DNA of 64,000 nt. It comes from Halomonas smyrnensis AAD6. GTDB taxonomy: Bacteria; Pseudomonadota; Gammaproteobacteria; Pseudomonadales; Halomonadaceae. Below, in pieces: positions 49,316-60,142 of this stretch. Both the position numbers and the translations under genes were made by a program. Within the stretch, counting starts at the first letter, position 1; each line of letters begins with the position of its first letter. The notes below the pieces were generated by a model. That model searched no databases and was not told the origin of the DNA. It was given only the letters and a program-made list of their open reading frames with translations. The DNA lies in NCBI RefSeq assembly GCF_000265245.1, contig NZ_AJKS02000013.1, forward strand, positions 29,338 through 93,337, read 5' to 3'.

Positions 49316-51057
49316 ATGCGCGGCTTCGATGATTACGCCTCGACTCACTCAGAAGAGACGCCTCACCAGGCGGACCTGGCACTGGTCAATGGGCGCTTCT
49401 ATACCGTCGATCCCGCACGGCCTTGGGCCGAGGCGGTGGCGATCGGCGGAGGCAGGTTGCTGGCCGTCGGCGAGCGCGGCGAGGTCGAGGCGTTCATCGG
49501 ACCGCAGACGCGGGTGCACGATCTCGATGGCGCCTTCGCCATGCCCGGGCTGCATGACATGCACACCCATCCCGACCTGGCCCTGGCGCCGCGCTACGCC
49601 GACGATCTCGACGTTGGCATCGAGGATCCCACGCCGGCTCAGGTGGCTCGGGCGATTCACGCCTATGCCGAGGCGCATCCCGGCGATGGGTGGATCTACG
49701 GCCAGTATTGGGTGCGCTACACCTTCCGCGAGGCGGGTCTCGAGCCGGGTCGCGAGTGGCTCGATAGCGTGATGCCCGATCGTCCGGTGGCCCTGATGGA
49801 TCGCATGTGGGGGACCATGATGGCCAATTCCAAGGCTCTGGAACTGGCCGGTATCGAAGCCGCGACCCGTGATCCGCGCAATGGTTACCTCGAGCGCGAT
49901 TCGCTTGACGGCACACCGACGGGGCTCTTGATTGATGGCGCCTACGCGATGGTGCATGCGGCGATGCCGCCGACCCCGGTCGAGGTACTGCGTCAGGCCT
50001 ACCGCGACGGCGTGCGCTTCCAGAGCGCACGCGGCGTGACGGCGAGCAAGTACGTGCATGTCTGCGAGCAGCGCCTCGAGGCTCTCAAGTCGCTCGACGA
50101 CGACGGCGAACTGACGGTGCGCGTCGAGGCGGCGATCAGTTGGCAGGACGATATCTTCCCGGTGCGCCGGCGCTGGGAACTGCTCGCCGGCGAGCGTCAT
50201 TACTATCGCAGCCGTCGGCTCAACGCCAACGCGGTCAAGTTCCACTTCGACGGTACCGTCGAGCCGCGTTCGTCGTTTCTGTTGTCGCCGTGGCCGGGGG
50301 AGACCCAGTGGCGGGGCAAGCTCAATCTGACGCCGGAGCATTTGACCGACATGGTTTGCGACATGGACCGCCGCGGCATTCGCGTCATTGCGCATTGCAC
50401 CGGCGACGCCGCCTCGGACGTGTTCCTCGATGCCGTGGAGGCGGCGCGTGAACGCAATGGTTTCTCGGGTATTCGCCACCAGTGCGCGCACAGCACGCTG
50501 CTGCACGCCGACAATCTGGCGCGCTTCAAGCGTCTCGACGTCATCGCCGAGTTCTCGCCCGCCGCCTGGTATCCCACGCCCTATGCCAGCGGGGCGCGCT
50601 CCGGCTACGGGGCCGAGCGCCTCCGGCGCATCTACGACCTGCGTGGCGTGATCGACGCCGGCGGCATCGCGGCGATGGGTACCGATTGGCCGGTCGCCTC
50701 GATCGACCCATGGCTGGCGCTGGAGACCCTGGTCACTCGACAGAATCCTTGGAGCGACGATCCGGCCCGCTTCGGCGAGCCGATCACCCTCGAGGAGGCG
50801 CTGCGGGTCGCGACGCTCAACGGGGCCTACGCCATGGGGACCGAGCACGACACTGGCAGTCTCGAGGTGGGCAAGTTGGCCGACCTGATCGTGCTCGATC
50901 GCGACCCCTTCGCCGCCGCGTCCCGGGGCTACCTGCATCGCACCAAGGTCGACTTGACCTTCCTCGACGGTCAACTGGTGCATGATCGATTGAGTCGGTG
51001 GCCGGCAGAGCACATGACCGCGCGCTGGCGGGGCGAAGCCCCGGAGGTGGAGGCGAC

Positions 51058-51061
<4 letters not shown>
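49316..51061 (+). CDS. Amidohydrolase (YtcJ-like, metal-dependent)
   Basis: 581 residues from ATG 49316 (GGAG 9 nt upstream; ATG 49301 is an alternative). Amidohydrolase superfamily: N-terminal beta sandwich with ADLALVNGRFYTVDPARPWAEAVAIGGGRLLAVG, metal motif GLHDMHTHPD, VIAHCTGDAA, QCAHSTLLHADN, AMGTDWPVASIDPW, and C-terminal GSLEVGKLADLIVLDRDPF. YtcJ-like proteins hydrolyse unknown amides or cyclic compounds. First gene of the cassette; overlaps the next by ATGA. Confidence 0.88.
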
Positions 51062-51984
<923 letters not shown>

Positions 51985-52024
51985 AGGTGCCATGGACATT
52001 CACTACAACAACGCGAGAGATCCC

Positions 52025-53068
52025 ATGACAACGCAACCGATGAGCTGGCCCCACTCTCTCTCCAAGCTGGGCGCCGTGCTGGGACTGACGACGACCCTCT
52101 CCCTTGCCAGCGGCCTGGCGTACGCCCAGCAGGAACCTGAGTTCCGTTGGCGCATGCAGCGCTATACTGGCCCCGAAACCGCGGAGCTGTTCGAGACTTT
52201 CGCCCAGCAGGTCAAGCAAGCGAGCGACGGTCGCCTGGAGATCACCCTGTTCAGTGGCGGCGAACTTGTCCCCAACGAACAGCTGCTTGCTGCCACCGGT
52301 GGTGGGCTGATCGAGATGGCCTACGGCCACGGCGCCTATTGGGCCGGCAACTTCGACCTGGGCCGCATCGAAGCAGGGCTGCCGCTGGCCTGGACGTCGC
52401 TGGACGACGTGCGTTACCTGTGGGGCGAGCTGGGCTTCGGCGACATGCTCGATGAGGCCTACGCCGAGCGAGGCGTGCATTATCTGACACCGGTCTTCGG
52501 TGGCCCCTACGAGCTGCTTTCCAAGGAGCCGGTAGAATCGCTCGACGACATGCGCGAGATCAAGATCCGCGCCACCTCGACGCTCGCCGAAGTGCTCGAC
52601 CCGCTCGGCGTGCCGACCGTCTATCTGCCGCCGGAAGAGCTCTACGTGGCGATGAGCACCAACGCCATCGGCGGAGTGATCTACGGTGGGGCCTTCGACT
52701 ACGAGCTGCTCAAGCTGCAGGAGACCGCCGAGCACTACACCGAGCTGGGCCTACTCTATCCGGGCTATGTGGACAACCTCCTGGTCAACCAACGGGCTTG
52801 GGACCAGCTGCCCGAAGATCTCAAGACTGTCGTCAGCCTGGCTGCGCGGGACCTGGCGCGGCGCCACCACGACTGGTTCGAGGCCGGGACGCGGAACACC
52901 CTGCAGAAGGATTTCTTCGTCCAGCACTCGCTGCCCGACGAGGACGTCAAGCAGTTGACCGAGTCGGCTCAGGCGCTGTGGGACGAGGAGGCCGCGCGCA
53001 GCGATCGCAATGCCAAGGCCATCGAGATGCTGCGTGACATGGCCACGACCTCGGGGCGCCTGCAATGA
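52025..53068 (+). CDS. TRAP transporter substrate-binding protein (DctP-type)
   Basis: 347 residues with a signal peptide (hydrophobic stretch ending LAYA-QQ). DctP fold: FRWRMQRYTG, ELFETFAQQVKQASDGRLEITLFSGGELV, PLAWTSLDDVRYLW, KIRATSTLAEVLDPLGVPTVYLPPEELYVAMST, IDGVIYGG-like GGVIYGGAFDYELLK. Periplasmic receptor for the transporter encoded next. ATG 51992 would add 11 residues upstream of the signal peptide. ATGA overlap with dctQ. Confidence 0.9.
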   Translation: MTTQPMSWPHSLSKLGAVLGLTTTLSLASGLAYAQQEPEFRWRMQRYTGPETAELFETFAQQVKQASDGRLEITLFSGGELVPNEQLLAATGGGLIEMAYGHGAYWAGNFDLGRIEAGLPLAWTSLDDVRYLWGELGFGDMLDEAYAERGVHYLTPVFGGPYELLSKEPVESLDDMREIKIRATSTLAEVLDPLGVPTVYLPPEELYVAMSTNAIGGVIYGGAFDYELLKLQETAEHYTELGLLYPGYVDNLLVNQRAWDQLPEDLKTVVSLAARDLARRHHDWFEAGTRNTLQKDFFVQHSLPDEDVKQLTESAQALWDEEAARSDRNAKAIEMLRDMATTSGRLQ

Positions 53069-53601
53069 CCTGGCTGATCCACTGGCTACGCTGGCAGCGC
53101 CGCGCCATGGACGCCTTCGGTCGTCTGATTGCCTGGGCGAACCTAGCCATCATCGCGGTACTGGTGTGGGAGGTAGCTTCGCGCTACCTCTTTTCCTCGC
53201 CCACCAGTTGGGCGCACGAGGCCTCGACCATGATCTACGGTGCCTTCTGCCTGGCCGCCGGCGTCTACACCCAGCGCCACGATGGCCACGTGCGGGTCGA
53301 TGTGGTTTACAACCTGTTCCCGCCGCGCGGCCGCGCCGTGCTCGACTGCATTTCGGGAGCGCTGCTGATCGCTGCGCTGATCGTGCTGCTCGAGGTGTCG
53401 TGGGATTTCGCCTGGCAGTCCTGGGAGCGTGGCGAGGTGTCGTCGCGTAGCCCCTGGGCACCGGTGCTATGGCCATTGAAGGCGGTCATCCCGCTCACCG
53501 TGTGCCTGTTGCTGCTGCAGCACGTCGCTGGCTGGCTGGAAAGCTTCTGCCGCGTACTGGGTCATTCCCTGGTGGATGAGGAGGTCTGGGATGTTACTTG
53601 A
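53065..53601 (+). CDS. TRAP transporter small permease (DctQ-type)
   Basis: 178 residues with four TM helices; EVASRYLFSSPTSWAHEASTM is the DctQ signature. Couples the receptor to the large permease. Overlaps dctP (ATGA) and dctM (11 nt). Confidence 0.9.
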   Translation: MTWLIHWLRWQRRAMDAFGRLIAWANLAIIAVLVWEVASRYLFSSPTSWAHEASTMIYGAFCLAAGVYTQRHDGHVRVDVVYNLFPPRGRAVLDCISGALLIAALIVLLEVSWDFAWQSWERGEVSSRSPWAPVLWPLKAVIPLTVCLLLLQHVAGWLESFCRVLGHSLVDEEVWDVT

Positions 53602-54916
53602 TCTCGGTCCTGGTGCGACGACGCTCGCGATGTTCGGTGCGATGCTGGTGCTGATGCTGATCGGCACGCCGCTGGCCTGGACGCTACTGATCGTGGGTAC
53701 CGGCTCGGCCTGGCTGCTGTGGGGGCCGTTCTCGCTGGACATGATGGTGCTCAGCGCATTCGGAGTGATGAACACCTTCGTGCTGGTGGCGCTGCCGCTG
53801 TTCATCTTCATGGGCCTGATTCTGCAGCGTTCGGGCATCACCGACGCGCTGTTCCAGATGATTCACAAGCTAATGGGCGGCGTGCGCGGCGGCCTGGGCA
53901 TGGGCACGGTGCTAATTTGCGCGATCATCGCGGCGATGGCCGGAGTGACCGGCGCCGCCACCGTGAGCCTGGGATTGATCGCCTTGCCGGCGATGTTGGC
54001 GCGGGGCTACGACAAGCGTCTGGTCACCGGCAGCATCATGGCCGGCGGAGCGCTGGGCTTTCTTATCCCGCCCAGCGTGACCATGATCCTCTACGCCTTC
54101 CTGACCCGCGAGTCGGTGGGCAAGTTGTTCGCCGCCGGTATCGGCCCGGGCCTGCTGCTGGCGGTGCTGTACATGATCTACATCGGCATCCGCTGCCGAC
54201 TGAATCCTAGCCTCGGCCCGCCTATCGATGAGGCCGAGCGCGTAGACTGGCTTGGCAAGCTGGCCTCGCTTCGTTCGCTGGCCCTGCCGGGACTGCTGAT
54301 CGCGACGGTGCTCTGCTTCACCTTTTTCGGCATCACCTCGCCGACCGAGGCCTCAGCCATCGGCGCCGCCGGCAGCCTGGTGTGCGCCGCAGCCTACCGC
54401 ACCCTGTCGCGCGAGGTGGTCAAGAGCGCGCTACACGAGACGGCCCGCATCATGGGCATGCTGATGTGGATCATGGTTGCGGCGGTGATCTTCTCCAAGG
54501 TCTACATCGGCCTCGGCGCCGGGCGCGTGGTCGAGGATCTGATCGCTGATACCGGCATGGGGCCCTATCTGGTGCTCGGCGTGATCCTGCTGACCTATTT
54601 CGCGTTGGGCATGTTCCTCGACGACTCGTCGATCATGTTCATCACCATTCCGCTGTTCGTGCCGATCGTCGCCAACCTAGGGTTCGACCCGGTGTGGTTT
54701 GGCGTGGTCTTCATCCTGGCGATGCAGTCTGCCTACCTGACGCCACCGTTTGGCTACAACCTGTTCTACATGCGTTCGGTGGCGCCACCCGAGATCACCA
54801 CAGTGGATCTCTACAAGGCGGTGGTGCCGTTCATCCTGCTGCAGATCACGGGCCTGGCACTGGTCGTGGCGTTTCCGCAGATCGCGCTGTGGCTCCCCGA
54901 AAAGCTGTTTGGCTAG
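53591..54916 (+). CDS. TRAP transporter large permease (DctM-type)
   Basis: 441 residues, about 12 TM helices, Na+-driven uptake pore. Signatures include GMGTVLICAIIAAMAGVTGAATVSLGLIALPAML and GGALGFLIPPSVTMILYAFLTRESVGKLFAAGIGPG. ATG 53591 follows AGGAGG. Ends just before the M20 gene, 9 nt away, so probably one transcript. Confidence 0.93.
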   Translation: MLLDLGPGATTLAMFGAMLVLMLIGTPLAWTLLIVGTGSAWLLWGPFSLDMMVLSAFGVMNTFVLVALPLFIFMGLILQRSGITDALFQMIHKLMGGVRGGLGMGTVLICAIIAAMAGVTGAATVSLGLIALPAMLARGYDKRLVTGSIMAGGALGFLIPPSVTMILYAFLTRESVGKLFAAGIGPGLLLAVLYMIYIGIRCRLNPSLGPPIDEAERVDWLGKLASLRSLALPGLLIATVLCFTFFGITSPTEASAIGAAGSLVCAAAYRTLSREVVKSALHETARIMGMLMWIMVAAVIFSKVYIGLGAGRVVEDLIADTGMGPYLVLGVILLTYFALGMFLDDSSIMFITIPLFVPIVANLGFDPVWFGVVFILAMQSAYLTPPFGYNLFYMRSVAPPEITTVDLYKAVVPFILLQITGLALVVAFPQIALWLPEKLFG

Positions 54917-54925
54917 AGGACGATC

Positions 54926-56503
54926 ATGAAACTCAACACCGCCAAGGACACCGCGCGCGGCTGGATCGAGGCACACCGCCAGGCACTCTCCGACTGGCAT
55001 CAACGCATCTGGCACTATGCCGAGCCGGCGTGGCGCGAGTACCGCTCCTGCCAGTGGTACGTCGAACTCCTGCGCGCTGAGGGCTTCGAGGTCGAGGAAG
55101 GTAGCGGGGGCATGCCCACGGCCTTCGCCGCTACCTGGACCAACGGCCCGGGGCCGACGATCGGTGGCTATGCCGAGTACGATGCGGTGCCCGGCAACTG
55201 CCAGGTCGCCGAGCCCCATGCCGCCACACGGGAAGGCCTACACCCCGAGGCGCCGGGGCACACCGATCCGCATTCGGCACTGGGCATTTCGTCGCTCGGC
55301 GGCTTGCTGGCGACCAAGGCGGCGATGGAGCGTAATGGCATCACCGGCACGCTGAAATTCTTCGGCGAACCGGCGGAGAAGGTGCGCGGTTCCAAGCCGA
55401 TCCACGCCGCGCGCGGCTATTACAACGGGCTGGACGCCATGATCAGCTTCCACCCTTTCTACATGTTGCCACTGTGCAATACCGTGCGATGGGACACCCA
55501 TTGCGGGGCCTGCTATGCGATGGTCTATCGCTTCGTCTGCGACGATCCCGAGACCTGGCAGCACGATGGCCTGGCCAGCCCGATTCCCCAGTCGCATGCT
55601 GCGACTCGGGCACCGGGTGCCACCGACGCGCTGTTCTTGATGTACAACACCTCCAAGCAGATCCGCGACAGCATCCTGCCACACATGGGCGGCTGGTCGA
55701 TCAGCGAGGCGATCCTTACCGCGGGGCAGGCCACCGCTGACAACCTGCCGGCGCGCACCGCCGAGATCCAGTACATGATACGTGTGGCCGACCTCGACAT
55801 GGCCGAGCGCGTGCGCGAGGCGCTGGACCGTAACGCCGAGGCGTCGGCACTGGCCACGCACTGCCGCTGGGAGCGCCACTGGGTGTCGCGCTCGCGCCCG
55901 GGGCTACCCAATCACGCCATGGCCGAGCTCACCTGGGAGGCGTTGCAGGAAGTGGGAGCGCCGCAGTGGGGCGAGGCGGCGCGCGACAAGGCCCGTGCGA
56001 TCCAGGCATCGCTGGGGCTGGCGCCGATGGATGATCCCCTACTGGAAGCGTGCCAGCGCCTGCGCGATCCGCGTGAGGCAGAGGCCGAGTTACGCCGAAC
56101 CCTGCCGGCCGAGCAGAAGAACTTCACCTCCGACGACTACACCGAGATGTGCTGGCACACCCCCACCGTGCGGCTATACATCGCCCGTCCTGCGTTGCGC
56201 GCGCCGGAAGGGTATCGCTACCCCGGCTGGGTGATGAACGCCCTGGGCGGCATGCGCGAGACCATCGATCCGATGATCGAATGCGCGGCCGAGACTATCG
56301 CCTACACCATGCTGCGCCTGCTCACCGACGAGGATGCCCGCCGGCGAGCCTGGGCCGAGTTCGAGGAGCGCACGGGTGGTGGTATCGGCGGTAGCCAGTG
56401 GTTGAAACCGCTAGGCGACTATCCCGTGCCACATGATTTCCGCTGGCCGGAGTATGTGCAAACGGTGCGTGGCGACGACTGGTGGATTCCACGCCAAGGC
56501 TAA
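54926..56503 (+). CDS. M20-family metallohydrolase (AbgB-like amidase)
   Basis: 525 residues. M20 peptidase fold: GGYAEYDAVPGNCQ around the metal ligand, HTDPHSALGISSLGGLLATKAAMERNGITGTLKFFGEPAEK (ligand and catalytic Glu), and HCGACYAMVYRF. The length and insertions resemble AbgB (p-aminobenzoyl-glutamate hydrolase subunit) rather than ArgE/DapE. Final enzyme of the cassette, likely cleaving an N-acyl amide imported by the TRAP system. Exact substrate unknown. Confidence 0.88.
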   Translation: MKLNTAKDTARGWIEAHRQALSDWHQRIWHYAEPAWREYRSCQWYVELLRAEGFEVEEGSGGMPTAFAATWTNGPGPTIGGYAEYDAVPGNCQVAEPHAATREGLHPEAPGHTDPHSALGISSLGGLLATKAAMERNGITGTLKFFGEPAEKVRGSKPIHAARGYYNGLDAMISFHPFYMLPLCNTVRWDTHCGACYAMVYRFVCDDPETWQHDGLASPIPQSHAATRAPGATDALFLMYNTSKQIRDSILPHMGGWSISEAILTAGQATADNLPARTAEIQYMIRVADLDMAERVREALDRNAEASALATHCRWERHWVSRSRPGLPNHAMAELTWEALQEVGAPQWGEAARDKARAIQASLGLAPMDDPLLEACQRLRDPREAEAELRRTLPAEQKNFTSDDYTEMCWHTPTVRLYIARPALRAPEGYRYPGWVMNALGGMRETIDPMIECAAETIAYTMLRLLTDEDARRRAWAEFEERTGGGIGGSQWLKPLGDYPVPHDFRWPEYVQTVRGDDWWIPRQG

Positions 56504-56534
56504 ACCCTCTCGGTTGAGGTAGACACAAGAAACG

Positions 56535-56942
56535 GTGTTGCGGCTACGCCCCACTGGAGGGGCAACGACTGAGAGAAAGGCCCTGTACGTGGCCATGACC
56601 CGAGGCAACGGCGTCTGGCGGCTGCCGTTGCGCGACGACGGCCCCATTGGAAAAGTGGGGCTCTTCGTGGCTCTGGCGGGTGGTGTCTCCGGCGCCGATG
56701 GCCTCGCGCTCGATGAGGCCGGCAACCTTTTCGTATGTGACGCGGGTAATGGCTGCGTATGGGTGTTTGATCGTCATGGTGTGCCACTTTGGCGCCTGCG
56801 TTCCCCGACCGAGGGGCGAACGCTCACCAATCTGGCCTTCGGTGGCCCGGACCGGCGCACGCTCTATATGACGGAATCAGCAACGGGTTCACTGTTAACG
56901 ATTCAGGTAGACGCGCCTGGGAAGTTGTGCATGTATAGCTAA
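56535..56942 (+). pseudogene. Truncated SMP-30/gluconolactonase-like gene
   Basis: 135 codons. ALYVAMTRGNGVWRLPL, SGADGLALDEAGNLFVCDAGNGCVWVFDRHG and TNLAFGGPDRRTLYMTESATGSLLTI are typical of the C-terminal blades of SMP-30/lactonase proteins, which are usually about 300 aa, so the N-terminal half is missing. It follows the M20 gene by 30 bp. Could be a remnant of a gene replaced by the cassette. Confidence 0.7.
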
Positions 56943-57053
56943 ACTGATTGCCTAGGTTATCGCCTGGTTATTGTTTGACATCTAGTCAGGCGATATTTGA
57001 GAAAAAAGCCCCATACGTTGACCAATAAACTTATTTATGAAGGTTTAAGTGGC

Positions 57054-58088
57054 TCAATACTCGATATCTATCGAACTGGTAAAGCGCTTTCTATATTCAC
57101 GAGGAGAAATCTCCAGGTGGCGTTCGAAAGCAAGTAAAAGGCCATCTGATGTGTCATAGCCGCACCAGTTGGCGATTCTTGAAATCGGTTCGTGAGTGCT
57201 TTCAAGGTACTGCCGCGCGCGATCTACTCGACGTTGCTCAATGAAGCGACCCGGAGGAATACCCACTCGTTCTCGAAATTTTCGGTTGAAGCTCCTCAGG
57301 CTAAGATTGAAGTGATCAGCGAGTTTTTCAAGGCGCAAGTCACCTTCAAGATGATCCACGATATATTGCACGAAAGGATCCGCGGGGGTATCAAAATCGT
57401 GGGGAGCCGTTTGGGCATGGAATTGAGCCTGGTTGCCGGGACGCTTCATGAACATCACCATCGCCTGAGCAACCCTTCGTGCCAATTCGGGGCCGAGATC
57501 TTCTTCAATCAATGCGATAGCGAGATCTATAGCAGCCGTGACGCCAGCCGCCGTATAAACACCGTCATCCCTGATATACATACGTTCCGGAATGAGTTTG
57601 ACCTTGGGGTACCGCTTCCGGAAGTCGTTAGCCGCGGCCCAGTGCGTGGTTGCTGACTTTCCATCGAGAAGCCCCGCCTCAGCCAGGATGAACGCCCCGG
57701 TGCAGGCACTGACGGTGCGGCGAACGCGCGGCACCATCTTCCTGATCCAGTCAATGAAGTCGGTGTCATTTAGGCATTCATCGTCATCATCGGCAGCCTG
57801 GACGATCAGTGTGTCCACTGCGCCCTCGAGCTCATCATAGGCGTTGGATGCCACGATGCTGAGCCCTTGGACGTTGTAAATCGTTCCCTTTCCACGTGAT
57901 ACGACTTCCACTTGATAGGCGGGAGGTTGACCGGCCTGTTCCAAAAAGAACGTCGTTTCTGAAAAAGTTCTTATAAAATCAATATATTCCAAAGAAGAAG
58001 AGGCATGGTTGGTGACAATGACGACACGTCGTGGGAAGCCATCTCCATTCAACGTGGTTTGTAGCGTGGGAACTTGGTAGTGAGGCAT
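57054..58088 (-). CDS. GlxA-type AraC-family regulator
   Basis: 344 residues from ATG 58088: N-terminal DJ-1/PfpI-like amidotransferase domain (RRVVIVTNHASSSLEYIDFIR..., CTGAFILAEAGLLDGKSATTHW), C-terminal AraC HTH (LEKLADHFNLSLRSFNRKFRERVGIPPGRFIEQRRVDRARQYLEST). Divergent from the PEPM/ICL gene with a 118-bp gap and therefore its likely regulator. AT-rich compared with the core. A TTG 8 codons upstream (58112) extends the frame. Confidence 0.88.
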   Translation of the reverse strand: MPHYQVPTLQTTLNGDGFPRRVVIVTNHASSSLEYIDFIRTFSETTFFLEQAGQPPAYQVEVVSRGKGTIYNVQGLSIVASNAYDELEGAVDTLIVQAADDDDECLNDTDFIDWIRKMVPRVRRTVSACTGAFILAEAGLLDGKSATTHWAAANDFRKRYPKVKLIPERMYIRDDGVYTAAGVTAAIDLAIALIEEDLGPELARRVAQAMVMFMKRPGNQAQFHAQTAPHDFDTPADPFVQYIVDHLEGDLRLEKLADHFNLSLRSFNRKFRERVGIPPGRFIEQRRVDRARQYLESTHEPISRIANWCGYDTSDGLLLAFERHLEISPREYRKRFTSSIDIEY

Positions 58089-58206
58089 GGGCAATCCAAA
58101 GGGGGGGAGCAATATGGCACGATCGTCGGGATATCTGTCATTGTGACACGGCTTTGACAGTTACACCATCTAGGATTGAAAAACGCAGTTACTGAGAGGG
58201 CGAGAA

Positions 58207-59019
58207 ATGCCGACACAGCTGGAGAAAGCTCAGACAATGAAGGCCCTTCACGAAGGTTCTGAGACCTTCCTGATACCAGGGCCGTGGGATGTTGCCTCGG
58301 CGCGCGTATTCGAGGCACTCGGATTTCAGGCGCTGGCCACGACGAGCGGTGGGCTGGCGTACGCCCTGGGCAAGCTTGATGGGGAAGTCACTCTCGATGA
58401 GAAACTTGCCCATTGCCGCGCTCTTTCAGCGGCTACCCAGATCCCGATCACGGCCGATTTGGAGAATGGCTACTCTCACCACCCGGACGGTGTTGCGGAA
58501 ACGATTCGCCGGATTGCAGAAACGGGCGTTGTTGGTGGGTCTATAGAGGACTGGAGTGGTGAGGGCATCTACGACTTCAACCATGCTGTCGAACGGATCG
58601 AGGCAGCGGTCGAGGCTGCGAGGACGCTCGATATTCCGTTTGCCGTCATTGGCCGCTGTGAGAATTTGCTTCGCGGGAAGAATGACATGGACGATACCAT
58701 TCGCCGCTTGAAAGCCTATGAAGCTGCAGGCGCTGATGTCTTGTTTGCTCCCGGTTTGCGCACGGCGGAGGAAGTCAAAGCGGTGGTGGATGAGATCAAG
58801 ACTCCGCTGAGCGTTGTGGCAATGTCGCCCGATCTCTCGGTTGCCAAGCTGGCCGAGGCCGGTGCAAGAAGGGTAAGTATCGGAGCCGCCATGGCGATGG
58901 CTGCCTACGCCGCCCTGATCGAGGGGGCGCGCGAGATGAAGGAAGAGGGCACTTTCGATTGGATGAAAAATCTCTCATCGGAAAACGCCATAGAGCCGTT
59001 GCTCACGTCTCGGCGTTAA
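58207..59019 (+). CDS. Isocitrate lyase/PEP mutase superfamily protein
   Basis: 270 residues, TIM barrel: FLIPGPWDVASARVFEALGFQALATTSGG, ITADLENGYSHHPDGVAETIRRI, GGSIEDWSG, RCENLLRGKNDMDDTIRRL, FAPGLR. These match the PEPM/methylisocitrate lyase-like group, whose members cleave or form C-C or C-P bonds at alpha-keto acids; the exact reaction is not clear. ATG 58207 behind GAGAGGGCGAG. Divergent from the GlxA-type regulator. Confidence 0.88.
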   Translation: MPTQLEKAQTMKALHEGSETFLIPGPWDVASARVFEALGFQALATTSGGLAYALGKLDGEVTLDEKLAHCRALSAATQIPITADLENGYSHHPDGVAETIRRIAETGVVGGSIEDWSGEGIYDFNHAVERIEAAVEAARTLDIPFAVIGRCENLLRGKNDMDDTIRRLKAYEAAGADVLFAPGLRTAEEVKAVVDEIKTPLSVVAMSPDLSVAKLAEAGARRVSIGAAMAMAAYAALIEGAREMKEEGTFDWMKNLSSENAIEPLLTSRR

Positions 59020-59264
59020 TTCGAAGCAATCACAAAGCGCATGCATCTAACGTTGTTTTATCTGAAGTTATAATAACTTGGGGTTATGCAGTCGTAGGCC
59101 TTCTAATGCGGCTTGAAGATGATGAATGACTATTAAGGGTCAAGCCTGAAGCGCCAAAATTAACTGCCGGTCTATTTTGTCTCATTATGTCATGAGGTTT
59201 GTGTGCTTATCGTTTTCACTGGCACGTCCATATCTGAGATAGTTGAAGCACCAGGAGTAAGCCG
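59020..59264. other. AT-rich intergenic stretch
   Basis: About 245 bp between the PEPM gene and the first NTF2-like gene with no ORF of note. Contains a short AT-rich segment (about 59050-59085) that could be a promoter, but no convincing boxes were identified. Confidence 0.4.
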
Positions 59265-59660
59265 ATGAATGACGTTCAAAAGAAAATCCGTGATGAAATT
59301 TTCAGGCTCGAACGCGCTGCCAATGAACACTGGCAAAAAGGCGATCTCGATTTTTTAGATAATGAAATCATTATTCCTGAAACTGTTCAGCTTACTCCCG
59401 GGATGGCGCTAATGGACGGCACTGGCTACTCCAGCTGGATGCGGGAAATTTCTGCGGTTGAAGGTCTCAACTTCAGCTTCGAGCCTACGAACATTGAAGT
59501 CAGTGAGTCTGGCGAAATGGCTTACGTCATCGGTGAAACCAAGTTGGAGCAAGCCGGAGAACACGCCCGTATCGGTAAATTCGTTTCCATTTGGCGAGAT
59601 ATCGATGGAAACGGAAAGTGGCGCTGTGTTGTTGAGGCCAATAATTTCAACGACGCATAG
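59265..59660 (+). CDS. NTF2-like / DUF4440-type protein 1
   Basis: 131 residues: helical N-terminus then a cone-shaped NTF2 pattern ending VSIWRDIDGNGKWRCVVEANNFN. Such proteins range from ketosteroid isomerase-like enzymes to small-molecule binders; no catalytic residues assigned. Paralog of the next gene (similar order FxPTNIEVSESGEMAYVIGET versus FQPTGAEISSSGDMAFAYGEI). AT-rich. Confidence 0.75.
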   Translation: MNDVQKKIRDEIFRLERAANEHWQKGDLDFLDNEIIIPETVQLTPGMALMDGTGYSSWMREISAVEGLNFSFEPTNIEVSESGEMAYVIGETKLEQAGEHARIGKFVSIWRDIDGNGKWRCVVEANNFNDA

Positions 59661-59718
59661 CCTGGCAGAGATATTTACAGGGTTGAGCGACCGCCCAGAA
59701 AAAATGGAGAAGGTTGAG

Positions 59719-60102
59719 ATGACAGACCAAATTGATACTGCAGACCACATCCTGGAATTGGAACGCATGAACTCGAGGCTGTTGGCGTCGGGGGATGTGG
59801 ACAAGATGATGGAATACATGGCTGAAGACGTGAAGCTCCTTAACCCGGGAATGGAACTTCTTGTCGGTAATCACCACGAAAAAGAAGGCCTGGAGGCGGC
59901 CCGGGACACCGAAGGCTTGGACATGTCATTCCAACCGACGGGTGCCGAGATCAGCTCATCCGGTGACATGGCCTTCGCCTACGGTGAAATTTCCATGAAA
60001 CTTCCTGACGGAAGCCAGCAGACAGAAAAATATGTCACTATCTGGAGGAAGAAGCACGGAAAGTGGCAGGTCGTTCTGCAAGCACGCAATGCAAATGAGT
60101 AA
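59719..60102 (+). CDS. NTF2-like / DUF4440-type protein 2
   Basis: 127 residues, the tandem paralog of the preceding gene, ending EKYVTIWRKKHGKWQVVLQARN. ATG 59719 supported by GGAGAAGG 6 nt upstream; ATG 59704 is possible. Followed by frnE-like gene 40 bp downstream. Confidence 0.75.
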   Translation: MTDQIDTADHILELERMNSRLLASGDVDKMMEYMAEDVKLLNPGMELLVGNHHEKEGLEAARDTEGLDMSFQPTGAEISSSGDMAFAYGEISMKLPDGSQQTEKYVTIWRKKHGKWQVVLQARNANE

Positions 60103-60142
60103 GCCAAAACGCAGTCGTTTAACTTACCCCAAAGGATCCCAT

